Below, piece by piece: positions 33,909-41,623 of a stretch of 64,000 nt of DNA. Below the pieces are notes generated by a model that had not been told where the DNA came from, did no database searches, and saw only the letters and a program-made list of their open reading frames with translations. The DNA is from Oryzisolibacter propanilivorax (lineage in GTDB: Bacteria; Pseudomonadota; Gammaproteobacteria; Burkholderiales; Burkholderiaceae_C): the NCBI RefSeq assembly GCF_900103645.1, contig NZ_FNHP01000003.1:372001-436000 (forward strand), read 5' to 3'. Positions within the stretch are counted from its first letter, which is position 1; the number at the start of each line of letters is the position of its first letter. A program made the position numbers and the translations under genes.

Positions 33909-34083
33909 TTGCTTGCCTGCGCGGATCTAGTCAGGGTGCGGAACGAGTCAGCGTCGTGGCGCACTTCCGCCTTGGTCCGCCTCCCAGTTTCAAAAAAGCA
34001 CAGCCGTCCATGCGGGTGTACCCAGCGATTGAAGGTCGTCGCCAAATAACGCAGTCGCTCGAGAGGCGCGCGTTACTGGTGGA
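33909..34083. other. Right border of the AT-rich island, no clear gene
   Basis: A 175-bp spacer between the reductase stop and the mtgA stop. Base composition rises back to core values. The minus strand has an open stretch reading RYLATTFNRWVHPHGRLCFF without a good start. It could be the remnant of a gene cut when the island inserted, but I cannot identify it. No terminator with a T-run was found. Confidence 0.35.
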
Positions 34084-34797
34084 TCACGGCAGCTGCGCGC
34101 TGCGCATGCGGCCCAGGATGAGGCGCGTGCGCCCGGTGAGGTAGGCCGACCCCGGCTGCTGCTCGAAGCGCTTGGGCGCCGGCAGCATCACCGCCAAGCG
34201 CGCCGCCTCAGCAGGGCCGAGCTGGCGCGCGCTCTTGCGGTGGTAGTGCCGCGCGGCGGCCTCGGCGCCGAAGATGCCGCTGCCCCACTCGACGTTGTTC
34301 AGGTAGATCTCCAGGATGCGCTGCTTGGTCAGCAGCCGCTCGAGCAGGAAGGTCAGCAGCATTTCCTGGCCCTTGCGCACCAGCGTGCGCTCGCCCGACA
34401 GCAGCAGGTTCTTGGCCAGCTGCTGGGTGATGGTCGAGCCGCCGCGGATGCGCGGCGCGCGGGCGTTCAGGCGCTCGGGCTGCGCGGCCAGACGGGCGTT
34501 GCGCTGCCAGGCACGCTCCATGGCCTGCCAGTCCACGCCGGCGTGCAGGGCGAAGCCGTCGTCCTCGGCGGCGATCACCGCGCGCTTCAGATGTTCGGAG
34601 ATCTGGTCGTACGGCACCCACTGCTGGCGCCAGGCGAAGGGCGTCTCGCCGGTGGCCAGCGCCCAGGCCTCGGAGCGCTGGAAGGTGGTGGATTGTGGAT
34701 CGAGCACCGCCATGGCGGCGATGCGCAGCACGAAGAACAGCTGCAGCGCCAGCAGCGCACACAGCACCAGCGCCAGCCAGCGCAGCAGGGCCCGCAT
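34084..34797 (-). CDS. mtgA: Monofunctional biosynthetic peptidoglycan transglycosylase
   Basis: A 237-residue GT51 glycosyltransferase that polymerises glycan strands from lipid II without a transpeptidase domain. One N-terminal membrane anchor (residues 7-30) is followed by the five GT51 motifs: AAEDDGFALHAGVDW with the catalytic Glu, RGGSTITQQLAKNLLL, TLVRKGQEMLLTFLLE, ILEIYLNNVEWGSGIFGAE, and LGPAEAARLAVMLPAPK. The length matches the family. It is the last gene of a four-gene minus-strand run (rnb, tonB-like, aroE, mtgA) with short gaps. Confidence 0.95.
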   Translation of the reverse strand: MRALLRWLALVLCALLALQLFFVLRIAAMAVLDPQSTTFQRSEAWALATGETPFAWRQQWVPYDQISEHLKRAVIAAEDDGFALHAGVDWQAMERAWQRNARLAAQPERLNARAPRIRGGSTITQQLAKNLLLSGERTLVRKGQEMLLTFLLERLLTKQRILEIYLNNVEWGSGIFGAEAAARHYHRKSARQLGPAEAARLAVMLPAPKRFEQQPGSAYLTGRTRLILGRMRSAQLP

Positions 34798-34828
34798 GCT
34801 GCCTGTCCCCCTCTGGCTCGCCCGCGCG

Positions 34829-35680
34829 TCAGGCCGCGCCCGCGGCCATGGCCGCGCGCAGTTCCTGCAGCACCTGCGCCGCCGGCGGATGCACGCCGCG
34901 CCACAGCGCGAACGCCGCCGCCGCCTGCTGCACCAGCATGCCCAGACCGTCGCGGCCCTGCGCGCCCTGGGTGCGCGCCCAGGCCAGGAAACCCTCGGCG
35001 GCCGGGCCGTACATCATGTCGTAGCCCAGGCCGCCGGCACGCAGCACGCCGGTCGGCACCGGCACGCCGGCGCTGTCCAGGCTGCTGGCGGTGGCATTGA
35101 TGACCATATCGAAATCGCCCTCCAGCCCTTGCAGATCAACGGCCTCCAGCTCTACTTTGTGTAGCGCCGCCAGCGCCACGTGGCTGTGCGCCAGGGCCTG
35201 CGCGCGCGCCGGCGTGCGGTTGGCCAGCACCAGGCGGCGCGGGCGCTGCTCGATCAAGGGGCCCAGCACCCCGGCCGCCGCGCCGCCCGCGCCCAGCAGC
35301 AGCAAGTCGTCCCCGGCCAGGGGCGTGCCGGCGCCGTGCACGATGTCGGCCACCAAGCCCAGGCCGTCGGTGTTGTCGGCGTGGATGCGCCCGTCCGGCT
35401 GCAGCACCAGCGTGTTGGCGGCGCCGGCGAGCTGCACGCGCGCGCTGGCGCCGTGCGCGCACCGGGCGGCATCCAGCTTGAACGGCACGGTGACGTTGCA
35501 GCCGCGCCCGCCGCGCGCGGCGAAACCCGCCAGCGCCGCGGCGAAGCCGCCCTCGGGCGCCAGCAGGCGCTCATAGGTCAGCGCCTGGCCGGTCAGCTGG
35601 GCGAAGCGCGCGTGGATCCAGGGCGAGCGGCTGTGCGCCACGGGGTTGCCGATCACGCAGTACAGATCTGGAACAGTCAT
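34829..35680 (-). CDS. aroE: Shikimate dehydrogenase
   Basis: A 283-residue NADPH-dependent enzyme that reduces 3-dehydroshikimate in aromatic amino acid synthesis. The substrate-binding motif is NPVAHSRSPWIHARFA. The catalytic Lys and Asp are in NVTVPFK and HADNTDGLG, the cofactor loop is LLLGAGGAAAGVL, and the C-terminal YDMMYGP motif is present. It lies 31 bp before mtgA. aroG, for the first step of the same pathway, is also in this window, about 8 kb away and not in the same operon. Confidence 0.95.
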   Translation of the reverse strand: MTVPDLYCVIGNPVAHSRSPWIHARFAQLTGQALTYERLLAPEGGFAAALAGFAARGGRGCNVTVPFKLDAARCAHGASARVQLAGAANTLVLQPDGRIHADNTDGLGLVADIVHGAGTPLAGDDLLLLGAGGAAAGVLGPLIEQRPRRLVLANRTPARAQALAHSHVALAALHKVELEAVDLQGLEGDFDMVINATASSLDSAGVPVPTGVLRAGGLGYDMMYGPAAEGFLAWARTQGAQGRDGLGMLVQQAAAAFALWRGVHPPAAQVLQELRAAMAAGAA

Positions 35681-35733
35681 GGAAAAAAAGGGGTCGGCAG
35701 GCTACGGGTGGAACCAGGCAGGGCGGCGCGGCA

Positions 35734-36579
35734 TCAGCGCACGTCGGTCTCCAGCGTCTGCTCGCGCGTGAAGCGAAAGCGCGAGACCACGGCGATCTGG
35801 TCGGCGCGCGCGCGCATCGCCGGGCCGAAGGCGCCGAACGGCGCCGCCGCGCGCACGATGGCCTCGGCGCGGCGGTCCAGCAGCGCGTTGCCCGAGCCCT
35901 GGGCGACCTCGGTCTCCAGCACCCGGCCGTCGTGGTTCACGGTGATGACCATGACCAGCTCGCCGTAGAGCTTCCTGCCGGCCTGTTCGGGGAAGTTCTG
36001 CGTGCCCTTGTCCTCGATGCGCCGGCGCAGCGCGTCGTAGTAGATGGCATACACCGCCTCGCGCGTGGCCGGGCTGATATAGCGCTTGCGCGGGCGGGCG
36101 TTTTCCTCGTTGATGCGCTTCTCGATCTCGGCCAGCAGCTTTTGCAGGTGCAGGCGCTTGTGCTCCTGCGTCAGCACTTCGCCCGCGTCACTGGGCAGGA
36201 CCGGCGCAGGCACGGGCGCGGCCAGTTGCTGGCGCATCTGCTGCAGCAGCTGGGTCTGGCGCTCCTGCAGTTGGTCCATCTGGCGCTGCGACTCCTCCAG
36301 CTCGTCGCCGATGCGCGTGAGCGCCGCCGATGGCAGCGGGCTGGTGGCCCGCCCCGCCTCGGCGTCGCCGCCGCCGGCGAGCGACGCCTGGGCGATGGCC
36401 TGCGCCTGGTCAGGCTTTTCCTGGCTGCGCGCATTGACCAGAATGACCTCCAGCGGCGTGTCCTGGAACACCCGGTTGAAGCGCTCGGGGTCGACGAAGC
36501 GCACCGCCACCAGCGCGGCGTGCAGCGCGACGGAAACGCCCAGGGCGAGCTGCAGCGTGGACGGGCGTGGAAGGGCCAT
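35734..36579 (-). CDS. TonB-family energy transducer-like protein
   Basis: A 281-residue protein with an N-terminal signal anchor (LQLALGVSVALHAALVAVRFV), then EVILVNARSQ, the short motif typical after the TonB anchor. A Gln-rich coiled coil follows (about 92-122: ELEESQRQMDQLQERQTQLL), then a basic segment and a C-terminal TonB domain (ELVMVITVNHDGRVLETEVAQGSGNALLDRRA). No proline-rich spacer is present, unlike classical TonB, so it may reach the outer membrane with the coiled coil instead or serve another transport system. exbB and exbD are not adjacent. Confidence 0.82.
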   Translation of the reverse strand: MALPRPSTLQLALGVSVALHAALVAVRFVDPERFNRVFQDTPLEVILVNARSQEKPDQAQAIAQASLAGGGDAEAGRATSPLPSAALTRIGDELEESQRQMDQLQERQTQLLQQMRQQLAAPVPAPVLPSDAGEVLTQEHKRLHLQKLLAEIEKRINEENARPRKRYISPATREAVYAIYYDALRRRIEDKGTQNFPEQAGRKLYGELVMVITVNHDGRVLETEVAQGSGNALLDRRAEAIVRAAAPFGAFGPAMRARADQIAVVSRFRFTREQTLETDVR

Positions 36580-36597
36580 GGCGGCTCGGGCGCGTGC

Positions 36598-38700
36598 TCA
36601 GGCGGCGGCGGCCGGGCCCGGCTCGCCCGCGCCTGCTCCGGCAGCGGCGTCCGCGCTGCCCTCCTGCAGGTCGACGGCGATGGCCAGCGGGCCTGCGGCG
36701 GCGCCGTCGTCCTCGCCGTCGTCGTCCACTGGGCCGTCGTCACGCGCGTCCTGCGGGTCGTCCAGGCGCTCGAGCACGGTGCCGTGCACGTCCAGGCCGA
36801 TCTCGTCGATCTCGCCCAGGCGCACCCGCACGCGCGCGCCGCGCGTCAGGGTCGCGGGCCCGAGCGCCGGCAGCACCAGCGGCAGCGTATCGGCGCGCAG
36901 CAGCAGCCCGCCCGAGGCGGCGTCGCGGATGACCGTCGCGTCCAGCTCGGTGATGGCGTTCTGCTGCAGGTACTTCAGCGTCCACAGCCGCTCCATGCCG
37001 CTCTGGTAGGCGTTGTAGGCGCCGTAGGTGGTGTCGAAATTGCTGATGACACCGAACAGCTCGGCGTCCTTAGGCTTGAACGGCGCGGCCAGCGCGGCAG
37101 TCTTGCCGTGGCGCGCGCAGGCGATCACCTGCCACTGGTTCACCAGGTCGACATAGCGGCGCAGCGGCGAGGTTGCCCAGGCATAGCTCTTCACCCCGAT
37201 GCCGGCGTGCGGCAGCGCCTTGGTCGACATGCGCACCTTCACCCCCGGCGCCAGGCTGGCCTGGCTGCGGTAGATGCCGGGCACGCCGTGCTCGGCCAGC
37301 AGCTGGCCCCAGGTGCTGTTGGCGACGATGGCCGCCTCGGCCACGATCAGGTCCAGCGGCGCGCCGCGCTTGCGCGTGCCGATCTCCACCGTCTCGCTGC
37401 CGTCGGGCTCCTTGCCGCTCTGGCCGCTCAGGCGGAACGTGTAGTCGGGCCGGTTGAAGGCCTCGGGCTTGCCGCGCACCACCTCGCGCGCGGCTTTCAG
37501 CTGGCGCGCCAGGCGATACAAAAAGGAGAGCTGTCCGCGCAGGTCCAGCAAGGGCTGGGGCGTATTTTCGACCTGAATGGACGGGTCGGCCAGCCAGGCC
37601 TCGGTGACGATGTGGTCGAGCTGGTCGTGGCGCAGGTTGACGCTGACCGGCACGCGCTCGAGCAGCGTCTCGTGCCCGGTGATGGAAAGCGTCGCCTCGT
37701 CGATGGTCACGTACAGCGACACCGCCGGGTTGGCGCGGCCCTCGTCCAGCGTGTAGCGCTGTACCACCTCCTGCGGCAGCATGGTGATCTTGTGCCCCGG
37801 CATGTAGACGGTGGACAGGCGCTGGCGCGCCACCCGGTCCAGCGCGTCGCCCGGCACCAGCCCCAGGCCGGGCGCGGCGATGTGGATGCCCAGGCGCACC
37901 GTGCCGCTGCCCAGGCCGGTGAGCGACAGCGCGTCGTCGATCTCGGTGGTGGCCGAGTCGTCGATGGAAAACGCCTGCACCTCGGCCAGCGGCAGGTCCT
38001 GCGGCGGCTCGGGCGTGGCCAGCTCCGGGAAGCCCGTGCCGCGCGGGAAGTGCTCGAACAGGAAGCGCTGCCAGTGGAACTGGTAGCTGGAGGTGATGGC
38101 ACCCGCGCGCTCCAGGAGCGCCAGCGGCGCCAGCTGCGCGCTGCGGCTGGCCTCGACCACGGCCTTGTATTCGGGCGCGTTCTTGTCCGGCTTGAACAGG
38201 ATCTTGTACAGCTGCTCGCCGATCGGCGCCGGGCAGGTCCCCGCGACCAGCTGCGCGGCCCAGGCGTCGATCTGCGCCTGCAGCTGCTTTTTCTTCTCGA
38301 TGGCAGCCAGCGCCTGTTGCACCACCTCGGCCGAGGCCTTCTTGAAGCGGCCCTTGCCGGCGCGGCGGAAGTAGTGCGGCGCGTCCTGCAGCGCCATCAG
38401 CATGCCGGCCAGCTCGGCCGGCGGGGCGGTGTCGGAGAAATAGTCGCGCGCCAGGTCGGCGAATCCGAACTCGTCTTCCGGGGCGAACTCCCAGGCCAGC
38501 GCCGGCTCGACCGCGGCGGCCACGTCGCGCGCGGCGGCCAGCAGCTCGGCGGGCTGGGGTTTGTCGAATTTCAGGAGGATGTTGGCGGTCTTGGCCTTGA
38601 CCCGCTTGCCCGAGTCGAGCTCGATCTGCGCCGAGGTGTCGGACTCCGAGAGGATGCGGCCGGCGAGGAATTTGCCGGCGTCGTCGAACAGTGCATGCAT
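36598..38700 (-). CDS. RNB-domain 3'-5' exoribonuclease (RNase II/R family)
   Basis: A 700-residue hydrolytic exoribonuclease. The RNB catalytic core has the Mg-binding aspartates in FSIDDSATTEIDDALSL, followed by VRLGIHIAAPG and the later AWATSPLRRYVDLVNQWQ motif. The N-terminal part lacks a typical cold-shock pair and is closer to short RNase II-like proteins of betaproteobacteria. After the S1-like end (LGEIDEIGLDVHGTVLERL) comes an Asp-rich then Ala/Gly-rich tail of about 50 residues, probably disordered. First gene of the rnb-tonB-aroE-mtgA run, with the large inverted repeat directly upstream. Confidence 0.9.
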   Translation of the reverse strand: MHALFDDAGKFLAGRILSESDTSAQIELDSGKRVKAKTANILLKFDKPQPAELLAAARDVAAAVEPALAWEFAPEDEFGFADLARDYFSDTAPPAELAGMLMALQDAPHYFRRAGKGRFKKASAEVVQQALAAIEKKKQLQAQIDAWAAQLVAGTCPAPIGEQLYKILFKPDKNAPEYKAVVEASRSAQLAPLALLERAGAITSSYQFHWQRFLFEHFPRGTGFPELATPEPPQDLPLAEVQAFSIDDSATTEIDDALSLTGLGSGTVRLGIHIAAPGLGLVPGDALDRVARQRLSTVYMPGHKITMLPQEVVQRYTLDEGRANPAVSLYVTIDEATLSITGHETLLERVPVSVNLRHDQLDHIVTEAWLADPSIQVENTPQPLLDLRGQLSFLYRLARQLKAAREVVRGKPEAFNRPDYTFRLSGQSGKEPDGSETVEIGTRKRGAPLDLIVAEAAIVANSTWGQLLAEHGVPGIYRSQASLAPGVKVRMSTKALPHAGIGVKSYAWATSPLRRYVDLVNQWQVIACARHGKTAALAAPFKPKDAELFGVISNFDTTYGAYNAYQSGMERLWTLKYLQQNAITELDATVIRDAASGGLLLRADTLPLVLPALGPATLTRGARVRVRLGEIDEIGLDVHGTVLERLDDPQDARDDGPVDDDGEDDGAAAGPLAIAVDLQEGSADAAAGAGAGEPGPAAAA

Positions 38701-38788
38701 AGGAGGGGGATTTTCCCATGGCGGGTGTGGGGGCTGGTTGGGGGCTTGGAATGTGGAGGTTCGAGGTGCTGTCCGGCTTTTAGGGTAG

Positions 38789-38847
38789 TGGTTTCTTTTT
38801 GATAGCTGTCGGGTGTTTGTTTATCACGGCTGGGGGCAGTTTTTGTG
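38789..38847 (+). repeat. Dispersed ATAGCTG repeat, copy e
   Basis: TTTTTGATAGCTG, then GGGTGTTTGTTTATCACGGC and TGGGGGCAGTTTTTG. It forms the outer end of the left arm of the composite inverted repeat. Confidence 0.65.
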
Positions 38848-39673
38848 TTGGTTTTGTTGGTGACTGCGGGGGCCGGGACTCGCCCCGGCGGGCGACCTCC
38901 TTTTCTTGCTCGCACAAGAAAAGTGAGCAAAAGAAGTGCGCCCCCGCAGGCTGCGTCCCCCACGCTCTCGCGTGGGGGCAACCTGTCTCGGGGCACTGGC
39001 GGGGTGCGCTGCGGAACTCACTTCGCGCCTTGCAGGCGCTTCGTTCAGACAACCGCAGCGAGTCAGAGTACGAAGCATGGGCGCTGCGACGCCCATGCCA
39101 CCCCGCCAGCGCCCCGAGACAGGCGCGGCCTTTGAAGGGGGTGGTGGGGAGAGGGAACAGCCAAACAGCCGGGACAGCCGGGACAGCCGCACCGCGTGGT
39201 CTTCACTCCCTCTCCCGCAGGGCGGGAGAGGGCTGGGGTGAGGGTGGAAGGGCTGGTACAGGCGCAGCGCCCGAACCATCACCCCCTCACCCCCGCCCTC
39301 TCCCCCTGGCGGGGGCGAGGGAGCAAGAGGGCCGCTGTCTGTCATCAGGCCGCGCGCAGCGCCGGCCTCTCTCCGCTCCCGCCTTCGCCCCTTTAAGGCT
39401 GCGCCTGGGGCGGGGCGCTGGCGGGGTGGTATGGGCGCAGGTGCGCCCATGCTTCGTGAACTGACTGGCCGCAGTTGTCTGAACGAAGCTGCGCAGCAGC
39501 GCAGTGAGTTCTGCGGCCCACCCCGCAAGCGTCCCGCCCCAGGTCTGCCCCTTCGCGCCAGCGAAGGGGTCGCAGCCGTGGGGCCGTGTTCTTTGCTTCC
39601 TTTCTTGCACGAGCAAGAAAGGAAGTCGCCCGCCGGGGCGAGTCCCGGCCCCCGAACCAAACCAAGAAACCAA

Positions 39674-39729
39674 CACTCAAAACAGCCTCAAGCCCATGTA
39701 AGCAAAGGTCTTCCAGCTATCAAAAGAAG
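39674..39729 (-). repeat. Dispersed ATAGCTG repeat, copy f
   Basis: Minus-strand reading TCTTTTGATAGCTG, a middle segment, then GGGCTTGAGGCTGTTTTGAG. It forms the outer end of the right arm and abuts the esterase stop codon. Confidence 0.7.
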
Positions 39730-39730
39730 A

Positions 39731-40315
39731 CTACGCCAACTGACAAAACTCCAGCACCGCATCCACCCACTCTGGATACACACTCAACGCATGGTCCCCT
39801 CCCGGCAACACCACCTGCCGCGCCTGCGGATACCTCTCCACCATCTCCCGCCAGTCCAGCACCTCATCCCCCTGCATTGCCAGCAGCAACTCCGCCCCGC
39901 CCGGCGCCTGCCCGCGCACGTCCCACGCCCGCAGCTCGTCGATGTACTCGGCGCGAAAGAAGAACCGGGCCTCGGGGTCGTGCCACGCCGTCTGCTCACC
40001 GATGTAGCGCGCCAGGTCGCGTGCCGGATCGACCGCCGGGTTCAGCAGCACGCTGGGGCAGTGCTTGGCATGCGCCACCCAGCTGGCATAAAAGCCCCCC
40101 AACGACGAGCCGATCACCGCCATGCGCCCGGCCGGCCAGTCGGCGATGCCGCGCTGCACCAGCGCCAGCGCCTCGCGCGGCGACGGCGGCAGCTGCGGGC
40201 ACCACCAGGTGACGCCGGGATGGCGCGCCGCCACGCGGGCGGCCGTGAGCTGTGCCTTGGCGGACAGCGGAGAGGAGCGGAAACCGTGCAGGTACAGCAG
40301 ATGGGTATTGGCCAT
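39731..40315 (-). CDS. YqiA/YcfP-like alpha/beta-fold esterase
   Basis: A 194-residue small hydrolase starting MANTHLLYLHGFRSSPLSAKA; an in-frame ATG three codons upstream is possible. The oxyanion motif is YLHGFRSSP, the nucleophile elbow is VIGSSLGGFYA, the acid is in GDEVLDW and the His in GGDHALSVYPEW. This is the UPF0227/YqiA family, reported esterases of unclear physiological substrate. It is divergent from rodA, with about 45 bp between start codons, so promoters must overlap coding ends. Its stop codon coincides with the border of the composite inverted repeat. Confidence 0.85.
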   Translation of the reverse strand: MANTHLLYLHGFRSSPLSAKAQLTAARVAARHPGVTWWCPQLPPSPREALALVQRGIADWPAGRMAVIGSSLGGFYASWVAHAKHCPSVLLNPAVDPARDLARYIGEQTAWHDPEARFFFRAEYIDELRAWDVRGQAPGGAELLLAMQGDEVLDWREMVERYPQARQVVLPGGDHALSVYPEWVDAVLEFCQLA

Positions 40316-40359
40316 GCGCGCCATTGTCGGACGGGCGCGGCCCGGATAATCGCCGCCCC

Positions 40360-41559
40360 ATGGCGACCACCTCCGGCAGCAGCGCATCCCCTTTTCAGTC
40401 CCCGACCCTCGCCCAGCGCATCCTGCCGCTGCTGCGCGGCTTCGACTGGCCGCTGATCGCCATCCTGCTGGTGCTGGCCGGCATCGGCCTGGTGGCGATG
40501 TACTCGGCCGGCTTCGACCACGGCACGCGCTTCGCTGACCACGGGCGCAACATGTTGCTGGCCGCCGGCATCCTGTTCGTGGTGGCGCAGGTGCCGCCGC
40601 AGCGGCTGATGAGCCTGGCGCTGCCGCTCTACACCCTGGGCGTGGCGCTCTTGGTGGCGGTGGCGCTGTTCGGCATCACCAAGAAGGGCGCGCAGCGCTG
40701 GATCAACGTCGGCGTGGTGGTCCAGCCCAGCGAGCTGATGAAGATCGCCATGCCGCTACTGCTGGCCTGGTGGTTTCAAAAACGCGAGGGCCAGCTGCGC
40801 GCCGTGGACTTCGTCATCGCCGCGGCGATGCTGGCGCTGCCCGTCGGGCTGATCATGAAGCAGCCCGACCTGGGCACGGCGCTGCTGGTGCTGGCCGCCG
40901 GGCTGTCGGTGATCTTCTTCGCCGGCCTACCCTGGAAGCTGGTGGTGCCGCCGGTGCTGCTGGCCGCCGTGGGCATCGGCATGGTGGTGTGGTTCGAGCC
41001 GCAGATCTGCGCCGACGGCGTGCGCTGGCCGGTGCTGCACAACTACCAGCAGCAGCGCATCTGCACGCTGCTGGACCCCACGCGCGACCCGCTGGGCAAA
41101 GGCTTTCACATCATCCAAGGGATGATCGCCATCGGCTCGGGCGGGCTGTGGGGCAAGGGCTTCATGGCCGGCACGCAGACGCACCTGGAGTTCATCCCCG
41201 AGCGCACCACCGACTTCATCTTCGCTGCCTATTCCGAAGAATTCGGCCTGGTGGGCAACCTGACCCTCATCACCTGCTACCTGCTGCTGGTCTGGCGCGG
41301 GCTGGCCATCGCGGCGCAGGCGGGCACGCTGTTCGGGCGGCTGATGGCGGCCGGGGTGTCGATGATCTTCTTCGCCTACGCGTTCGTGAACATGGGCATG
41401 GTCAGCGGCCTGCTGCCGGTGGTGGGGGTGCCGCTGCCCTTCATCAGCTACGGCGGCACGGCCATGGCCACGCTGGGGCTGGCGCTGGGCGTGCTGATGT
41501 CGGTGGCGCGCGCGCAGCATGCGCCGGACGAGCAGCACTGGAGGCCCGAACGTCCCTGA
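40360..41559 (+). CDS. rodA: Rod-shape peptidoglycan glycosyltransferase (SEDS)
   Basis: A 399-residue SEDS-family membrane protein with about ten helices, the glycan polymerase of the elongasome, working with PBP2. Recognisable segments are AGIGLVAMYSAG, KKGAQRWINVGVVVQPSELMKIAMPLLLAW, MKQPDLGTALLVLAAG with the catalytic-site Asp region, GFMAGTQTHLEFIPERTTDFIFAAYSEE split over a periplasmic loop, and GMVSGLLPVVGVPLPFISYGG near the end. The start MATTSGSSASP follows the divergent promoter shared with the esterase. mreBCD and mrdA are not in this window. Confidence 0.95.
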   Translation: MATTSGSSASPFQSPTLAQRILPLLRGFDWPLIAILLVLAGIGLVAMYSAGFDHGTRFADHGRNMLLAAGILFVVAQVPPQRLMSLALPLYTLGVALLVAVALFGITKKGAQRWINVGVVVQPSELMKIAMPLLLAWWFQKREGQLRAVDFVIAAAMLALPVGLIMKQPDLGTALLVLAAGLSVIFFAGLPWKLVVPPVLLAAVGIGMVVWFEPQICADGVRWPVLHNYQQQRICTLLDPTRDPLGKGFHIIQGMIAIGSGGLWGKGFMAGTQTHLEFIPERTTDFIFAAYSEEFGLVGNLTLITCYLLLVWRGLAIAAQAGTLFGRLMAAGVSMIFFAYAFVNMGMVSGLLPVVGVPLPFISYGGTAMATLGLALGVLMSVARAQHAPDEQHWRPERP

Positions 41560-41623
41560 AACCGTGCGTTTCGCGCTGCCCCTGGCGCTGCAGGGGACGC
41601 AGGGCGCTGCCTACAATCCGCGC

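Larger units (their letters stand above)
38785..39734. repeat. Composite inverted repeat (about 950 bp), gene-free
   Basis: The left arm (38785 to about 39140) and right arm (about 39385 to 39734) are imperfect reverse complements over almost their full length. They share blocks such as GGGGGCCGGGACTCGCCCC, CTTCGTTCAGACAAC and ACCCCGCCAGCGCCCCG. Each arm starts with a copy of the dispersed ATAGCTG repeat and contains three hairpins in the same order. The centre (39141-39384) has CAGCCGGGA tandem triplication and CCCTCTCCCGC/GCGGGAGAGGG. Codon structure and ribosome-binding sites are absent; open frames here are spurious. It sits between the end of the esterase gene and the start of the ribonuclease gene. 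Confidence 0.85.

Noticed and set aside
35932-38802. A 956-codon open frame on the plus strand opposite the TonB-like and RNB genes
   Set aside because: It runs across two clear genes and an intergenic gap on the other strand and is made of Ala/Arg/Gly/Leu repeats with no family resemblance.
39166-39192. CAGCCGGGA triplet as a CRISPR or integration site
   Set aside because: Three 9-bp units without spacers in a low-complexity centre; too short for an array and no integrase nearby.
38799-39680. Several open frames of 65-280 codons on both strands
   Set aside because: They lie in the inverted repeat, appear in mirrored pairs because the arms are reverse complements, and lack starts with ribosome-binding sites.
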